Assembly (NCBI RefSeq): GCF_005405445.1
Contig: NZ_BJEB01000001.1
Coordinates: 1 to 64,000 of the forward strand
Source: Paucilactobacillus nenjiangensis
Lineage (GTDB): Bacteria; Bacillota; Bacilli; Lactobacillales; Lactobacillaceae
Direction: 5' to 3'
DNA: 64,000 bases
Shown here: piece after piece, positions 1 to 8,257 of the stretch
Position numbering within the stretch: position 1 is the first letter of the stretch
Layout: each line of letters opens with the position of its first letter
Position numbers and translations under genes: made by a program
Notes under the pieces: generated by a model
The model's database searches: none
Told to the model about the DNA's origin: nothing
The model's input: the letters and a program-made list of their open reading frames with translations, nothing else

Positions 1-66
1 TTCATACTAGTAATTATAGCACTTTTTATTAACACCATCTACAATAGCCCTTCGGGCAATAAAAAA

Positions 67-108
67 GAGCAATCCATCACGTCCTTGAAAGAACGTGTTT
101 CCTTGCTC
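67..108. repeat. Long interrupted hairpin at the 5' end of the LysR gene
   Basis: Outer arms GAGCAA and TTGCTC enclose inner arms CACGT and ACGTG, with an inner loop of about five bases on each side and CTT/AAG near the tip. There is no T-run, so it does not look like a terminator. It covers the place where the start of the neighbouring LysR gene should be. It may be a leader structure or the edge of a rearrangement. Confidence 0.45.
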
Positions 109-110
109 CG

Positions 111-965
111 TTCCAAAAAATCATTGAAGTCGGTAGTTTTACCAAAGCTGCCGAAATTTTAGGCTATACTCAGTCCGCCATTAGTCAGATGATTTCATCG
201 CTCGAAAAAGAGATGTCAATCAAATTGTTATATCGATCAAAACGGGGGGTGCAATTGACGCCCGAAGGTGAAGAAGTTTATCCATTTATTCAAAAATTAT
301 TAACCCAGCAAGTATTATTGAGTGAAAAAGTGACGCAAATTAATCATTTGGAGTCTGGCGTGGTACGGATTGGGGCCTATGCTAGCATTTCACGCCACTG
401 GTTACCTAAAATTATCAAACAATTTCAAGCTCAGTATCCAAAGGTGAAATTTGTGATTCATCAAGGCGATTACACAACCATTACCCAATGGATCAGTAAT
501 GGGGAAGTAGATTTTGGTTTCATTAGTCCCGATGCGCCCAGTGGTTATGAAAGTGAATTGGTGGTTCAAGGAAAATTTGTCGCAGTTTTGCCCAAACATC
601 ATCGTCTCTCCCAACAAGTGTCGGTCACTTTACAAGATTTGCAGCACGAATCATTACTGTTAATTGAAGAAGGTAATTTCAGTGAGCCGTTAGAAGCGTT
701 TCGTCAACAGCAACTGGAGGTAGATGTGAAAATTTGGGCTCACGATGATGATACAGTGGCGATGATGGTACAAGAAGGCCTCGGAGTGAGTATTTTACCT
801 GAATTGGTTTTACAGGGAACCAATTATCAGGTGGATTTAAAGCCATTACAGCCCACTTTATATCGAAAAGTCGGTATCATTAAAAAAGATGATAATAGCC
901 TGCCGATTGCCAGTAAATACTTTATTGATTTAATCCATCAAAATATCAATTCCCTAAAAGCTTAA
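111..965 (+). pseudogene. LysR-family transcriptional regulator with damaged 5' end
   Basis: The product is a LysR-type DNA-binding regulator: an N-terminal winged helix-turn-helix (GSFTKAAEILGYTQSAIS, then LEKEMSIKLLYRSKRGVQLTPEGEE) followed by a two-lobe effector domain of about 200 residues that is intact to the stop. The only ATG in frame (189) falls inside the helix-turn-helix and would remove the recognition helix. Reading back in frame gives a normal helix beginning FQKIIEVGSF at 111, but no ATG, GTG or TTG before an in-frame TAA at 60. In the next frame, a TTG at 85 reads KERVSLLR, which would join naturally to FQKII if one base were missing near 111-116. I infer a one-base deletion or assembly error. 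Alternatively the gene was cut off from its start. It ends before a shared terminator. Confidence 0.6.
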
Positions 966-995
966 ACACGAGTTGACTGATAAAATTGAGACTAA

Positions 996-1027
996 AAAAA
1001 ACGAGACTTGAGGAAGTCTCGTTTTTT
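996..1027. terminator. Bidirectional rho-independent terminator
   Basis: Perfect arms AAAAAACGAGACTT and AAGTCTCGTTTTTT around a four-base loop. It lies between the convergent LysR and DUF4811 genes and can end transcripts from both sides. Confidence 0.9.
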
Positions 1028-1060
1028 GACTCAAAATAATTGGGGAATTATCTTAAATGA

Positions 1061-1792
1061 TTATTTTATTGAAGCAATCGCTTGTTTGAGCACTTGAGAA
1101 GAATATTCAGCTTGTGCTTGTTTAGCAATTTGACCTTGTTCGGTCGTTGACATCGTTGGATTCTTAGCCATGGCAGCAGTCACTGCTTGGGTCACATATT
1201 GTGTTCCAGCAGTTTTGCTTGCGGCCTGTTGTTCGGTTGTCATGCTAGCCATTTCCTTTTTCAAAGCTGCGGATTGAGTGGTCGAAAGGGTGACCCAAGT
1301 TTTTGGCAATGTGAAGGTGTTGACGCGCTTAACGATTGTGTTATTCATTCCTGACCACATGTAGAGATTCTTGTAAAAGTCGCTCTTCCAAACCCAACGA
1401 GTGGTTTTGGTTTGCATTGTGGCTGTTGTACCATCGCTAGTGGTTTTTACTTTGTTAGAAGTATATTCGTCAGCTTTGGTATGATTTGGAGTCTTTTGAG
1501 TCGATTTTAAGTTGTATACATAAACATTATTTTTACCAGAGGTACCAACTTTTTTATAAAGCATCATAGGCATGGTATCTGAATTTGAAGCTGAGTATAT
1601 TTCTGTCGAAGTGATAACAGTTTTCTTTTCCATCCCGAAATGATTTGAATAATTGGCAACCATGAGAACGATTGAACCAATTAGTACAATCCCTGAAATG
1701 AGCAACGCTGCAATGCGGCTAGCTGGCTTAAAGGTGAACATAAAGGCAATGAAGAAGGCAATTGCACCGATTACTAATGTGATTAATACCAT
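1061..1792 (-). CDS. DUF4811-type membrane-anchored protein, partner of MFS efflux pump
   Basis: A 243-residue protein with two hydrophobic segments at the N-terminus (about residues 3-22 and 27-46), then an extracytoplasmic part rich in Thr, Ser and Lys and a C-terminal Ala/Gln-rich helix. It resembles the DUF4811 family, which in lactobacilli is regularly encoded beside EmrB-type multidrug pumps; its biochemical function is not known. Its ATG overlaps the TAA of the upstream transporter by one base, so translation is probably coupled and the two proteins are made together. The family call rests on my recognition of the sequence and on the gene pairing, not on a search. Confidence 0.75.
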   Translation of the reverse strand: MVLITLVIGAIAFFIAFMFTFKPASRIAALLISGIVLIGSIVLMVANYSNHFGMEKKTVITSTEIYSASNSDTMPMMLYKKVGTSGKNNVYVYNLKSTQKTPNHTKADEYTSNKVKTTSDGTTATMQTKTTRWVWKSDFYKNLYMWSGMNNTIVKRVNTFTLPKTWVTLSTTQSAALKKEMASMTTEQQAASKTAGTQYVTQAVTAAMAKNPTMSTTEQGQIAKQAQAEYSSQVLKQAIASIK

Positions 1793-3270
1793 TATTTAGT
1801 ATCTCCTTTCGCTTCGAGTGTAACTTTTACTCGATTTTTGTTACTACTTAAGAAGAAGGCTACAATCAATCCGATGACACTAAAGGCCACCGCAATGATA
1901 AATGCTGCTGAGTAACCATTCATAACTGCATCCACCGCTTTGATCTTGTAATCAAAAGGCGTAGCTTTGAGTAAACTCTTAGCTGGCATGTTGTTCGTCG
2001 TGACGTTTGATAAAACAGAAACTAAGACGGCAGTTCCCATTGAACTAGCGATTTGACGAGTGGTGTTGTTAACAGCCGTACCGTGAGAAATCATATCCAT
2101 TGATAGTGAGTTCATCGCAGCAGTTGTTGTTGGCATCATAACCATTGAAATACCAAACAACCGAACCGCATAAAACATGGTAATGTACATCGTTGGCGTG
2201 TTACGAGTGATAAAGATGAATGGAATAGTGGCAACCGTTAACAGAATCATCCCTGTTAAGGCCAAACGCTTTGCACCATATCGATCAAATAAATTACCAG
2301 TGATTGGGCTCATAACTCCCATCATCAATGCACCAGGTAGTAACGCTAATCCAGAATGGAAGGCTGACATACCATGAACATTTTGAAGGTAAAGTGGCAA
2401 AATCATTTCTGCACCCACCATGGCAACCATGACGGCAGAACTTAAAATTGTTGCAATTGTAAATTCTTTTGATTTGAACACACGAATTTCCAAGAATGGA
2501 TTTTTGACGTGTAGTTGACGATAACCAAAGAATAAAATGAGGACCACACCAATGATAATGGTTGAAAGAACGGTGACGCTAGTCCATCCATCCGTACCAA
2601 CTGATGAAAAGCCGTAAAGTAAACTACCGAAACCGGCAGTTGATAATAGCAATGATAAAATATCGAGTTTGGGATTAGTGGTTTTGATAACGTTTCTCAT
2701 AAAGAAGAAACTTAAAATAATGACTACGGCGACGATTGGAACAATCATTCCAAATAGGTCACGCCAAGTAAAGTTATCAATCACCCACCCAGACAATGTA
2801 GGTCCAAGGGCAGGAGCTAGTCCGATAACAATACCGGCCATCCCCATGGCTGACCCACGATTATTTGCAGGGAAGATACTTAACATAATGGTCTGCATTA
2901 AAGGCATCGTAATTCCCACACCGACAGCTTGAACTAAACGTCCAGCTAAGAGCACTTGGAAACTAGGAGCGACCCAGGCCATGATTGTACCAACTTCGAA
3001 AATACTCATGGCTACAATATATAACCATTTGGTTGGGAAGCGAGCACTTAGAAATGCACTAACAGGAATCATGATTCCATTAACCATCAAGAATCCAGTG
3101 GTTAACCATTGAACAGTTGAAGTGTTAATATCAAATGCCTTCATTAAGGCTGGGAACGCAGTGGTTAAGATTGTTTGATTTAATACTGTACAGAAAACAC
3201 CTACTAATAGAAGAGCAATTAAAACTCCACGACTATAAGGCTTTCCGTTAACGTCTACATTTTTTGCCAA
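1792..3270 (-). CDS. MDR-family MFS transporter, EmrB/QacA (DHA2) type
   Basis: A 492-residue membrane protein with about 14 hydrophobic segments, as expected for the drug:H+ antiporter-2 family. Family features include the early TM1 region LLVGVFCTVLNQTILTTAFPALM, the motif GFLMVNGIMIPVSAFLSARF and the motif-C-like stretch GIVIGLAPALGPTLSGWV. It probably exports toxic compounds using proton motive force. The start is a TTG with AGAGG a few bases upstream. It forms an operon with the downstream DUF4811 gene and is transcribed away from a MerR-type regulator. A palindrome covers the -35 boxes of both promoters, so MerR control is likely. The substrate cannot be read from sequence. Confidence 0.9.
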   Translation of the reverse strand: MAKNVDVNGKPYSRGVLIALLLVGVFCTVLNQTILTTAFPALMKAFDINTSTVQWLTTGFLMVNGIMIPVSAFLSARFPTKWLYIVAMSIFEVGTIMAWVAPSFQVLLAGRLVQAVGVGITMPLMQTIMLSIFPANNRGSAMGMAGIVIGLAPALGPTLSGWVIDNFTWRDLFGMIVPIVAVVIILSFFFMRNVIKTTNPKLDILSLLLSTAGFGSLLYGFSSVGTDGWTSVTVLSTIIIGVVLILFFGYRQLHVKNPFLEIRVFKSKEFTIATILSSAVMVAMVGAEMILPLYLQNVHGMSAFHSGLALLPGALMMGVMSPITGNLFDRYGAKRLALTGMILLTVATIPFIFITRNTPTMYITMFYAVRLFGISMVMMPTTTAAMNSLSMDMISHGTAVNNTTRQIASSMGTAVLVSVLSNVTTNNMPAKSLLKATPFDYKIKAVDAVMNGYSAAFIIAVAFSVIGLIVAFFLSSNKNRVKVTLEAKGDTK

Positions 3271-3306
3271 CGTAAAATACCTCTTTTCTAAATTTCCATG
3301 TTTGTT

Positions 3307-3368
3307 ACTTTAAACTCATTTTTTAACTTTGTCAAATAACTTGACAATACTGTGAGAAAATATATACT
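3307..3368. promoter_or_regulatory. Divergent promoters sharing one palindromic operator
   Basis: The palindrome TTGTCAA-ataac-TTGACAA lies at 3329-3347. Its right arm holds the plus-strand -35 TTGACA (3341-3346), followed after 16 bp by TATACT (3363-3368) for the MerR gene. Its left arm, read on the minus strand, holds TTGACA (3335-3330), followed after 17 bp by TAAAGT (3312-3307) for the MFS gene. A protein bound here would block both -35 boxes at once. Confidence 0.75.
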
Positions 3369-3382
3369 GAGTTCATATAAAT

Positions 3383-3407
3383 TATCAAAATGAAAACAAC
3401 TTTGATA
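3383..3407. promoter_or_regulatory. Second inverted repeat in the merR leader
   Basis: Arms TATCAAA and TTTGATA separated by 11 bp, lying just downstream of the predicted merR -10. It could be a second regulator-binding site. It is less convincing than the palindrome on the -35 boxes because of the long spacer. Confidence 0.4.
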
Positions 3408-3443
3408 CAATACCACTATTAGAATTCGAAAGGAAGTAAAAAG

Positions 3444-3881
3444 TTGATTGAAGTTCCAACACAATTAAAAGAAGTCTTTGATCAAAAAATGATGCAGTTT
3501 GGTATTGGTGACTTGGCAAGGGTTACACAAGTTTCTCAAAGTAAATTGCGTTATTGGGAAAGTAAAGGCTATATTCATCCGATTCAAATCCAAACGGGCC
3601 AAAATCGTAAGTATTCGATGGCGACACTGTCACGCGTGCGGATGATCAAATACTTTTTGGATGAGGGTTACACCTTGCCGGTTGCGGTCAAAAAGGCTAA
3701 TGAACAAAAAGAAACCATTTCGGTTTTACGTAAAGTAATGGTGGAACGGTTTGTTTCTATAGATGAGATTGATGGCAAACCAGCTGTTAACATGGGGCCG
3801 GTGGAAGACCAACCAGGTAAAAAGTTAGTAGCAATTGTCGATTTGGATGGGGTCACCATGCATTTAGTCGATGACAAATAA
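3444..3881 (+). CDS. MerR-family transcriptional regulator
   Basis: A 145-residue protein. The winged helix-turn-helix spans about residues 17-85 (FGIGDLARVTQVSQSKLRYWESKGYI, then RKYSMATLSRVRMIKYFLDEGYTLPVAV), the typical MerR arrangement, but without the cysteines of metal-sensing members. The C-terminal 55 residues are short and non-standard, so the ligand is unknown. The start is a TTG nine bases after an AAGGAAG ribosome site; no better in-frame ATG exists. It is transcribed divergently from the drug-efflux pair and very probably controls it. The shared palindrome also suggests autoregulation. Confidence 0.85.
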   Translation: MIEVPTQLKEVFDQKMMQFGIGDLARVTQVSQSKLRYWESKGYIHPIQIQTGQNRKYSMATLSRVRMIKYFLDEGYTLPVAVKKANEQKETISVLRKVMVERFVSIDEIDGKPAVNMGPVEDQPGKKLVAIVDLDGVTMHLVDDK

Positions 3882-4163
3882 GATACTTTAGGCAATCACT
3901 CATTCCGGTTGGTTGCTTTTCTTATCCATTGAGTTGTGGGCAGTACCATTTTAGAAAACGTTATGATATACTGGAAAGTAACGAACGAGCGGATAAATAA
4001 ATGAAGTTTTCATATTTTAAATTGATTGGGAGCACTACAAAGTATATTTTGCGTATTAAAAAATAGGCGGAGACCATTTTAATATTGGGAACATAGCAGT
4101 TATTCGTGACAAAAAACGGAATACATATAGATAATAAAAAACAAAAAAAGGAACTAGATAGAT

Positions 4164-5888
4164 ATGCAAAAATTAAATATTAACAACAATGAAGTTGCGT
4201 TTTACGCACTCGGTGGACTCGGAGAAATCGGGAAAAACATGTACTGTGTGCAATTTCAAGACGAAATTATTGTCATCGACTGCGGGGTTTTATTCCCTGA
4301 AGACGAACTTTTGGGTGTTGACTATGTCATCCAAGACTATACTTATTTAGTCGAAAACAAAGATAAAATTAAGGCAATTGTTATCACCCATGGTCACGAA
4401 GATCATATTGGTGGGTTGCCATTCTTCTTACAACAAGTCAATGTTCCCATTTATTCGGGTCCATTTGCCTTGTCATTAATTAAAGGTAAGTTAGAAGAAA
4501 AACATTTACTTCGCAATGCTGAATTAATTGAAGTTCAAGAAGATACGATTCTGAAATTTAACAAAATGTCAGTTTCATTTTTCCGTACGACCCACTCAAT
4601 TCCTGATGCCTTAGGAGTTGCGGTGCATACACCTCAAGGAACCATTGTTGAAACTGGTGATTTCAAGTTTGATTTGACCCCTGTTGGTGGGTTACCATCA
4701 CCTAACTTACAAAAAATGGCTGCTTTGGGTGAAAATGGCGTCTTGTTATTGGCGTCAGATAGTACCAATGCAGAACGACCTGAATTTTCAAAGTCAGAAC
4801 AATGGGTTGACGTGCATATTCGTCGCGTCTTTGAAAAAATTAAAGGCCGGATTATTTTCGCTTCCTTTGCCTCAAACGTTTATCGTTTACGAGAAGCCTC
4901 GGATGAAGCAATGCGCCAAGGCCGCATGATTGCCGTAGTTGGCCGAAGCATGGAAAATGCAATTGCTGCCGGACAAGAATTAGGTTATTTGAACATTCCA
5001 GAGGAAGTGTTGATTGATCCTAATGAAATCAACTCATATCCACCTGAAAAGGTTTTGATTATGTGTACTGGTTCGCAAGGGGAACCAATGGCAGCTTTGA
5101 GCCGCATCGCTGCCGGAACTCACCGTCAAATCACCATTCAACCTGGTGATACAGTGGTCTTCTCAAGTAATCCAATTCCTGGTAACACAACTAGTGTTAA
5201 CCAATTAATTAACAAATTGGATGAAGCGGGCGCTACGGTTATTCATGGTTACTTGAATAACATCCATGCGTCAGGTCATGGTGGTCAACTAGAACAAGAA
5301 TTGATGCTCCGTTTGATGAAGCCTAAGTTCTTCATGCCAATTCACGGTGAGTTTAGAATGTTGGAAGTTCATTCCAAATTGGCTGAATTAACTGGTATTC
5401 CTAAGGAAAATCGCTTCACCATGGAAAATGGGGATGTGTTGGCCTTAACCAAGGATACTGCACGCATTGCTGATCATATTGATACAGCCGGGGATGTTTA
5501 CATCGATGGTCGTGATGTTGGTGATAGTGTCGGAAATCCAGAAATTCGCGAACGTCGTCTTCTTTCAGAAGAAGGGGTCGTGACTGCAATTGCAGTGGTT
5601 GATTTGAAAAACCATCAAATTGTCGCTGGACCAGACATTGTCTCACGTGGGTTCGTGTACATGCACGAATCACAAGAATTAATTAAAGCCGCCAACCATG
5701 AAGTCTTCTGGGCTATCTTAAATACATTTAAGAGTCGGAAGAAGATTGATGAACGTGCTTTGAACCGGACAATTGTGAGTCGTTTGCAAAAACTTCTCTA
5801 TGCCCAAACTGGTCGCCGGCCAGTCATCATTCCAATGGTAACCATTATTAATAATGAAGAAAAACAAGCAGCAAAACAAACTGTTTAA
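4164..5888 (+). CDS. rnjA: Ribonuclease J1 (metallo-beta-lactamase/beta-CASP RNase)
   Basis: A 574-residue protein of the RNase J family: 5'-3' exonuclease and endonuclease for mRNA decay and rRNA maturation in the cytoplasm. The zinc-binding motif HGHEDH is at residues 76-81, preceded by the family start ALGGLGEIGKN. Further motifs are TTHSIPDA, ETGDFKFD, the beta-CASP part ASDSTNAERP, the GSQGEP segment, and HGEFRML near residue 395, followed by a C-terminal dimerisation domain. Start is ATG after AAAAGGAACTAG. Many Firmicutes have rpoY just upstream; I found no such gene here, only a 22-codon ORF at 4001 without a ribosome site. A probable -10 (TATACT) lies near 3967. It ends at a very strong terminator. 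Confidence 0.97.
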   Translation: MQKLNINNNEVAFYALGGLGEIGKNMYCVQFQDEIIVIDCGVLFPEDELLGVDYVIQDYTYLVENKDKIKAIVITHGHEDHIGGLPFFLQQVNVPIYSGPFALSLIKGKLEEKHLLRNAELIEVQEDTILKFNKMSVSFFRTTHSIPDALGVAVHTPQGTIVETGDFKFDLTPVGGLPSPNLQKMAALGENGVLLLASDSTNAERPEFSKSEQWVDVHIRRVFEKIKGRIIFASFASNVYRLREASDEAMRQGRMIAVVGRSMENAIAAGQELGYLNIPEEVLIDPNEINSYPPEKVLIMCTGSQGEPMAALSRIAAGTHRQITIQPGDTVVFSSNPIPGNTTSVNQLINKLDEAGATVIHGYLNNIHASGHGGQLEQELMLRLMKPKFFMPIHGEFRMLEVHSKLAELTGIPKENRFTMENGDVLALTKDTARIADHIDTAGDVYIDGRDVGDSVGNPEIRERRLLSEEGVVTAIAVVDLKNHQIVAGPDIVSRGFVYMHESQELIKAANHEVFWAILNTFKSRKKIDERALNRTIVSRLQKLLYAQTGRRPVIIPMVTIINNEEKQAAKQTV

Positions 5889-5913
5889 TGAGTGATTTGC
5901 TTGTTGAAATGAA

Positions 5914-5959
5914 ATGGACTGTAATACAAAACTAATGTTTTGTATTACAGTCCATTTTT
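5914..5959. terminator. Strong bidirectional terminator after rnjA
   Basis: A perfect 19-bp inverted repeat (5914-5932 with 5937-5955) with a four-base loop, followed by TTTTT. It separates the convergent rnjA and CDF transporter genes. It reads as a typical plus-strand terminator; the minus side has a poorer T-run. Confidence 0.93.
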
Positions 5960-6905
5960 AATTTTCCGTATTTGTGTCACCGGGAGTATTAAACAGTTCT
6001 TCGTCTAAACCGCGCGCTACTTCGGCTTGAATGGTGACATGACCGATACCGTATTTTTCTTTTAATAACAATTCAATTTCGGCGTAGATGGGTTCAACTT
6101 CGCTAATCGGTAAATCTAGCACATTGATGTGAGCGGAAAAGATAATCCGATGTTCATCAATCATCCACGCATGAATATGATGAACTGAGATGACATCATC
6201 AATTGCCACGATATCATTTTGAATGGCGAGATAATCGAGCTTGGGGGATGCTTGCATTAAAATGGTAATCGTTTGTTTCACGATGGGCCAGGCTTCAAAA
6301 CAAATGAAGACGGCCACACCAATGGTTAAGACTGGATCGACCCAGTCGATATGCCAAATTGTGACAATCAAAGCACCGATAATTACGCCGACTGATGATA
6401 AGGAATCACTCAGGACATGTAGATAGGTAGCTTTGATATTTAAGCTGCCTTCGCTGCCCTTATGAAGTAAGAGGGCGGACACTAAGTTGGCGAGTAGTCC
6501 AACGATAGCGACAACCAGCATCACTGGTCCATCAATTGTGGAAGGACTGGAGAATCGTTTCACGGCTTCTATCAATAAGAACACGGAAACAATAATTAAA
6601 AATAAGGCATTGAGAAAGGCTGAGAGAATTTCAGCCCGGCGGTAGCCAAACGTTTGCCGTTCAGTTTCGGGACGCTTCCCGATTAATTGGGCAAAGTAAC
6701 CGAGCAAGATGGATAATGAATCACCTAAATTGTGAAACGCATCAGATAGCAGTGCTAAACTACCGGACACCAAGCCACCCAGGATTTCTACTATAGTAAT
6801 AATTAAATTAAGTACCGTTACCCATAAAAACCGTTTACCTGAAATCTCTTCATCCACCACATCCACCCCATTAATAAGTTGTTTATATGTACATTGTTGG
6901 TTCAA
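5958..6905 (-). CDS. Cation diffusion facilitator (CDF) metal exporter
   Basis: A protein of up to 315 residues with six hydrophobic segments. Metal-site motifs are LLSDAFHNLGD in TM2 (Asp55, His58/Asp62) and HVLSDSLSSVG in TM5, both DxxxD/HxxxD type, followed by a cytoplasmic ferredoxin-like domain with HHIHAW. CDF proteins export Zn2+, Mn2+ or similar ions in exchange for protons. The first possible start is TTG without a clear ribosome site; a GTG about 13 codons further in, after GGGGTGG, is an alternative. It is divergent from a DtxR/MntR-type regulator across an operator-like repeat, which suggests manganese or iron, but the ion is inference. Confidence 0.9.
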   Translation of the reverse strand: MNQQCTYKQLINGVDVVDEEISGKRFLWVTVLNLIITIVEILGGLVSGSLALLSDAFHNLGDSLSILLGYFAQLIGKRPETERQTFGYRRAEILSAFLNALFLIIVSVFLLIEAVKRFSSPSTIDGPVMLVVAIVGLLANLVSALLLHKGSEGSLNIKATYLHVLSDSLSSVGVIIGALIVTIWHIDWVDPVLTIGVAVFICFEAWPIVKQTITILMQASPKLDYLAIQNDIVAIDDVISVHHIHAWMIDEHRIIFSAHINVLDLPISEVEPIYAEIELLLKEKYGIGHVTIQAEVARGLDEELFNTPGDTNTEN

Positions 6906-6933
6906 TAGAATATTATGTATATTGAAATTATTT

Positions 6934-6947
6934 TTAGGTAGTCCTAA
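6934..6947. promoter_or_regulatory. Candidate DtxR/MntR-type operator
   Basis: The inverted repeat TTAGG-tagt-CCTAA resembles the half-sites of DtxR-family operators. It lies between the CDF exporter and the DtxR-like gene, just upstream of a TATGCT -10 (6962-6967) for the regulator. Binding would fit metal-dependent control of both genes. Confidence 0.55.
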
Positions 6948-7053
6948 CTTAAATATTATGATATGCTATTTGCAACTTGAATTCAATATCTCAATTACAT
7001 ATCACCACGATTATTATTTTTAAAACACTTAAGGAGAGTCACGGAACAAGCTT

Positions 7054-7701
7054 ATGACACCAATGAAAGAAGATTATATCAAGATTATTTTTGAACTGGG
7101 TGGCACAGAACGTAAAATTTCAAATAAAGAAATTGCTCTCGGGTTAGACGTGGCCGCTGGCTCAGTTACAGAAATGATTACCAAGTTAGTCGAAGAAAAG
7201 TTAGTGATTCATGAACCTTATGCGGGGATTACCTTAACTCAATTGGGCCATCAATTAGCCATTGAATTGGTGCGCAAGCATCGACTATGGGAAACATTTT
7301 TAGTTGATGATTTAAAATATGAAGTGGCCGATGTCCATTCCGAAGCCGAAGTACTCGAACATCAAACGAGCGACAAACTCGCCGATGCTTTATATGATTT
7401 TCTTGGCAAACCCAAGTTTTGTCCTCATGGTGGTGTAATTCCTGATGAAAACGGTGATTATCCAGAAAGTTCCAATATTGTTTTAGCCGATATTGAAGAC
7501 GGTCAAGAAATCACGATTACTAGAATTATTGATAATCACGATCTGTTAACTTATCTTCATAATTTAGGTGTCAGCGCGAACACCAAAGTGATTGTTTTAA
7601 GACATGAACCATTTGAGGGGCCAGTTATTGTAAAACGACTCGCAGATGAGACAGAAATCAGCATTTCGTTCAAAGCTGCGCACAATATTTTCGTTCAATA
7701 A
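7054..7701 (+). CDS. DtxR/MntR-family metal-dependent transcriptional regulator
   Basis: A 215-residue protein, the long form of the family. The N-terminal winged helix (about 1-62: MTPMKEDYIKIIFELG, then KEIALGLDVAAGSVTEMITKL) is followed by the metal-binding dimerisation domain (about 63-130) with RKHRLWETFL and DVHSEAEVLEH, matching the usual His/Glu ligands. An SH3/FeoA-like C-terminal domain follows (about 140-215). It should bind Mn2+ or Fe2+ and then repress metal uptake genes. Start is ATG, about 18 bases after AAGGAGAG, a rather long gap. No other in-frame ATG lies closer to that site. It is divergent from the CDF exporter. Confidence 0.92.
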   Translation: MTPMKEDYIKIIFELGGTERKISNKEIALGLDVAAGSVTEMITKLVEEKLVIHEPYAGITLTQLGHQLAIELVRKHRLWETFLVDDLKYEVADVHSEAEVLEHQTSDKLADALYDFLGKPKFCPHGGVIPDENGDYPESSNIVLADIEDGQEITITRIIDNHDLLTYLHNLGVSANTKVIVLRHEPFEGPVIVKRLADETEISISFKAAHNIFVQ

Positions 7702-7926
7702 AGCTAAATTGGATGGCGATTTGATAAAACATTAAAAAATCTTAGTTTTCTTAATAAAGTAGTGAGTTGTAGGTATCTTTTTAAAAATTGGTATGCTATA
7801 CTAAATCTTGTAGTTTAAGTAAGGTAATTTTGGTTCGATCGTTTCATTGTTTGGAATATCCCCAATTTGCACCGGAGCATGAATTACAAAAAAACGTACG
7901 TGCAATTGCACAGGAGGATTTTCAAC

Positions 7927-8127
7927 ATGGAACAAGGAACAGTAAAATGGTTTAACGCAGATAAGGGCTTTGGTTTTATCACTCGCGAAGATGGCAACGA
8001 TGTATTCGTACATTTCTCAGCTATCCAAGGTGACGGATTCAAGACTCTTGATGAAGGCCAATCAGTAACTTTCGACGTAGAAGAAAGTGACCGTGGACCA
8101 CAAGCAGTTAACGTAAACAAGGCTTAA
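7927..8127 (+). CDS. Cold-shock protein, CspA family
   Basis: A 66-residue single-domain nucleic-acid-binding protein. It has RNP1 (KGFGFI) and RNP2 (VFVHF), the usual [10 protein letters not shown] opening and the C-terminal PQAVNVNK. It acts as an RNA chaperone in cold adaptation and growth. The ATG is nine bases after CAGGAGG; the open frame reaches 20 codons further upstream, but that part is leader sequence. A probable -10 (TATGCT/TATACT) at 7792-7802 implies a leader of about 120 nt, as is usual for cold-shock mRNAs, where leader folding affects stability and translation. A strong terminator follows directly, so it is probably a single-gene transcript. Confidence 0.96.
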   Translation: MEQGTVKWFNADKGFGFITREDGNDVFVHFSAIQGDGFKTLDEGQSVTFDVEESDRGPQAVNVNKA

Positions 8128-8145
8128 TTTTAAATTAAATCTTAT

Positions 8146-8178
8146 CTCCCAGAGCCGTCCGGTTCTGGGAGTTTTTTT
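8146..8178 (+). terminator. Rho-independent terminator after csp
   Basis: Arms CTCCCAGAGCC and GGTTCTGGGAG (11 bp, one G-T pair) around GTCC, followed by TTTTTTT. Confidence 0.95.
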
Positions 8179-8257
8179 GTGGTTTTATGTTGAATAACCA
8201 CGTTTAGATAGTGCATAATAGGCAAGGTTAGAATAACAATAAAGGTGGCGAGATTAC

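Noticed and set aside
4001-4069. 22-codon ORF before rnjA, tested as rpoY
   Set aside because: It is too short, has no ribosome site, and does not resemble the polymerase epsilon subunit that often precedes rnjA.
5416-5673. His-rich minus-strand frame in rnjA
   Set aside because: It is antisense to conserved RNase J sequence, with His codons arising from Asp/Val/Met codons on the real strand.
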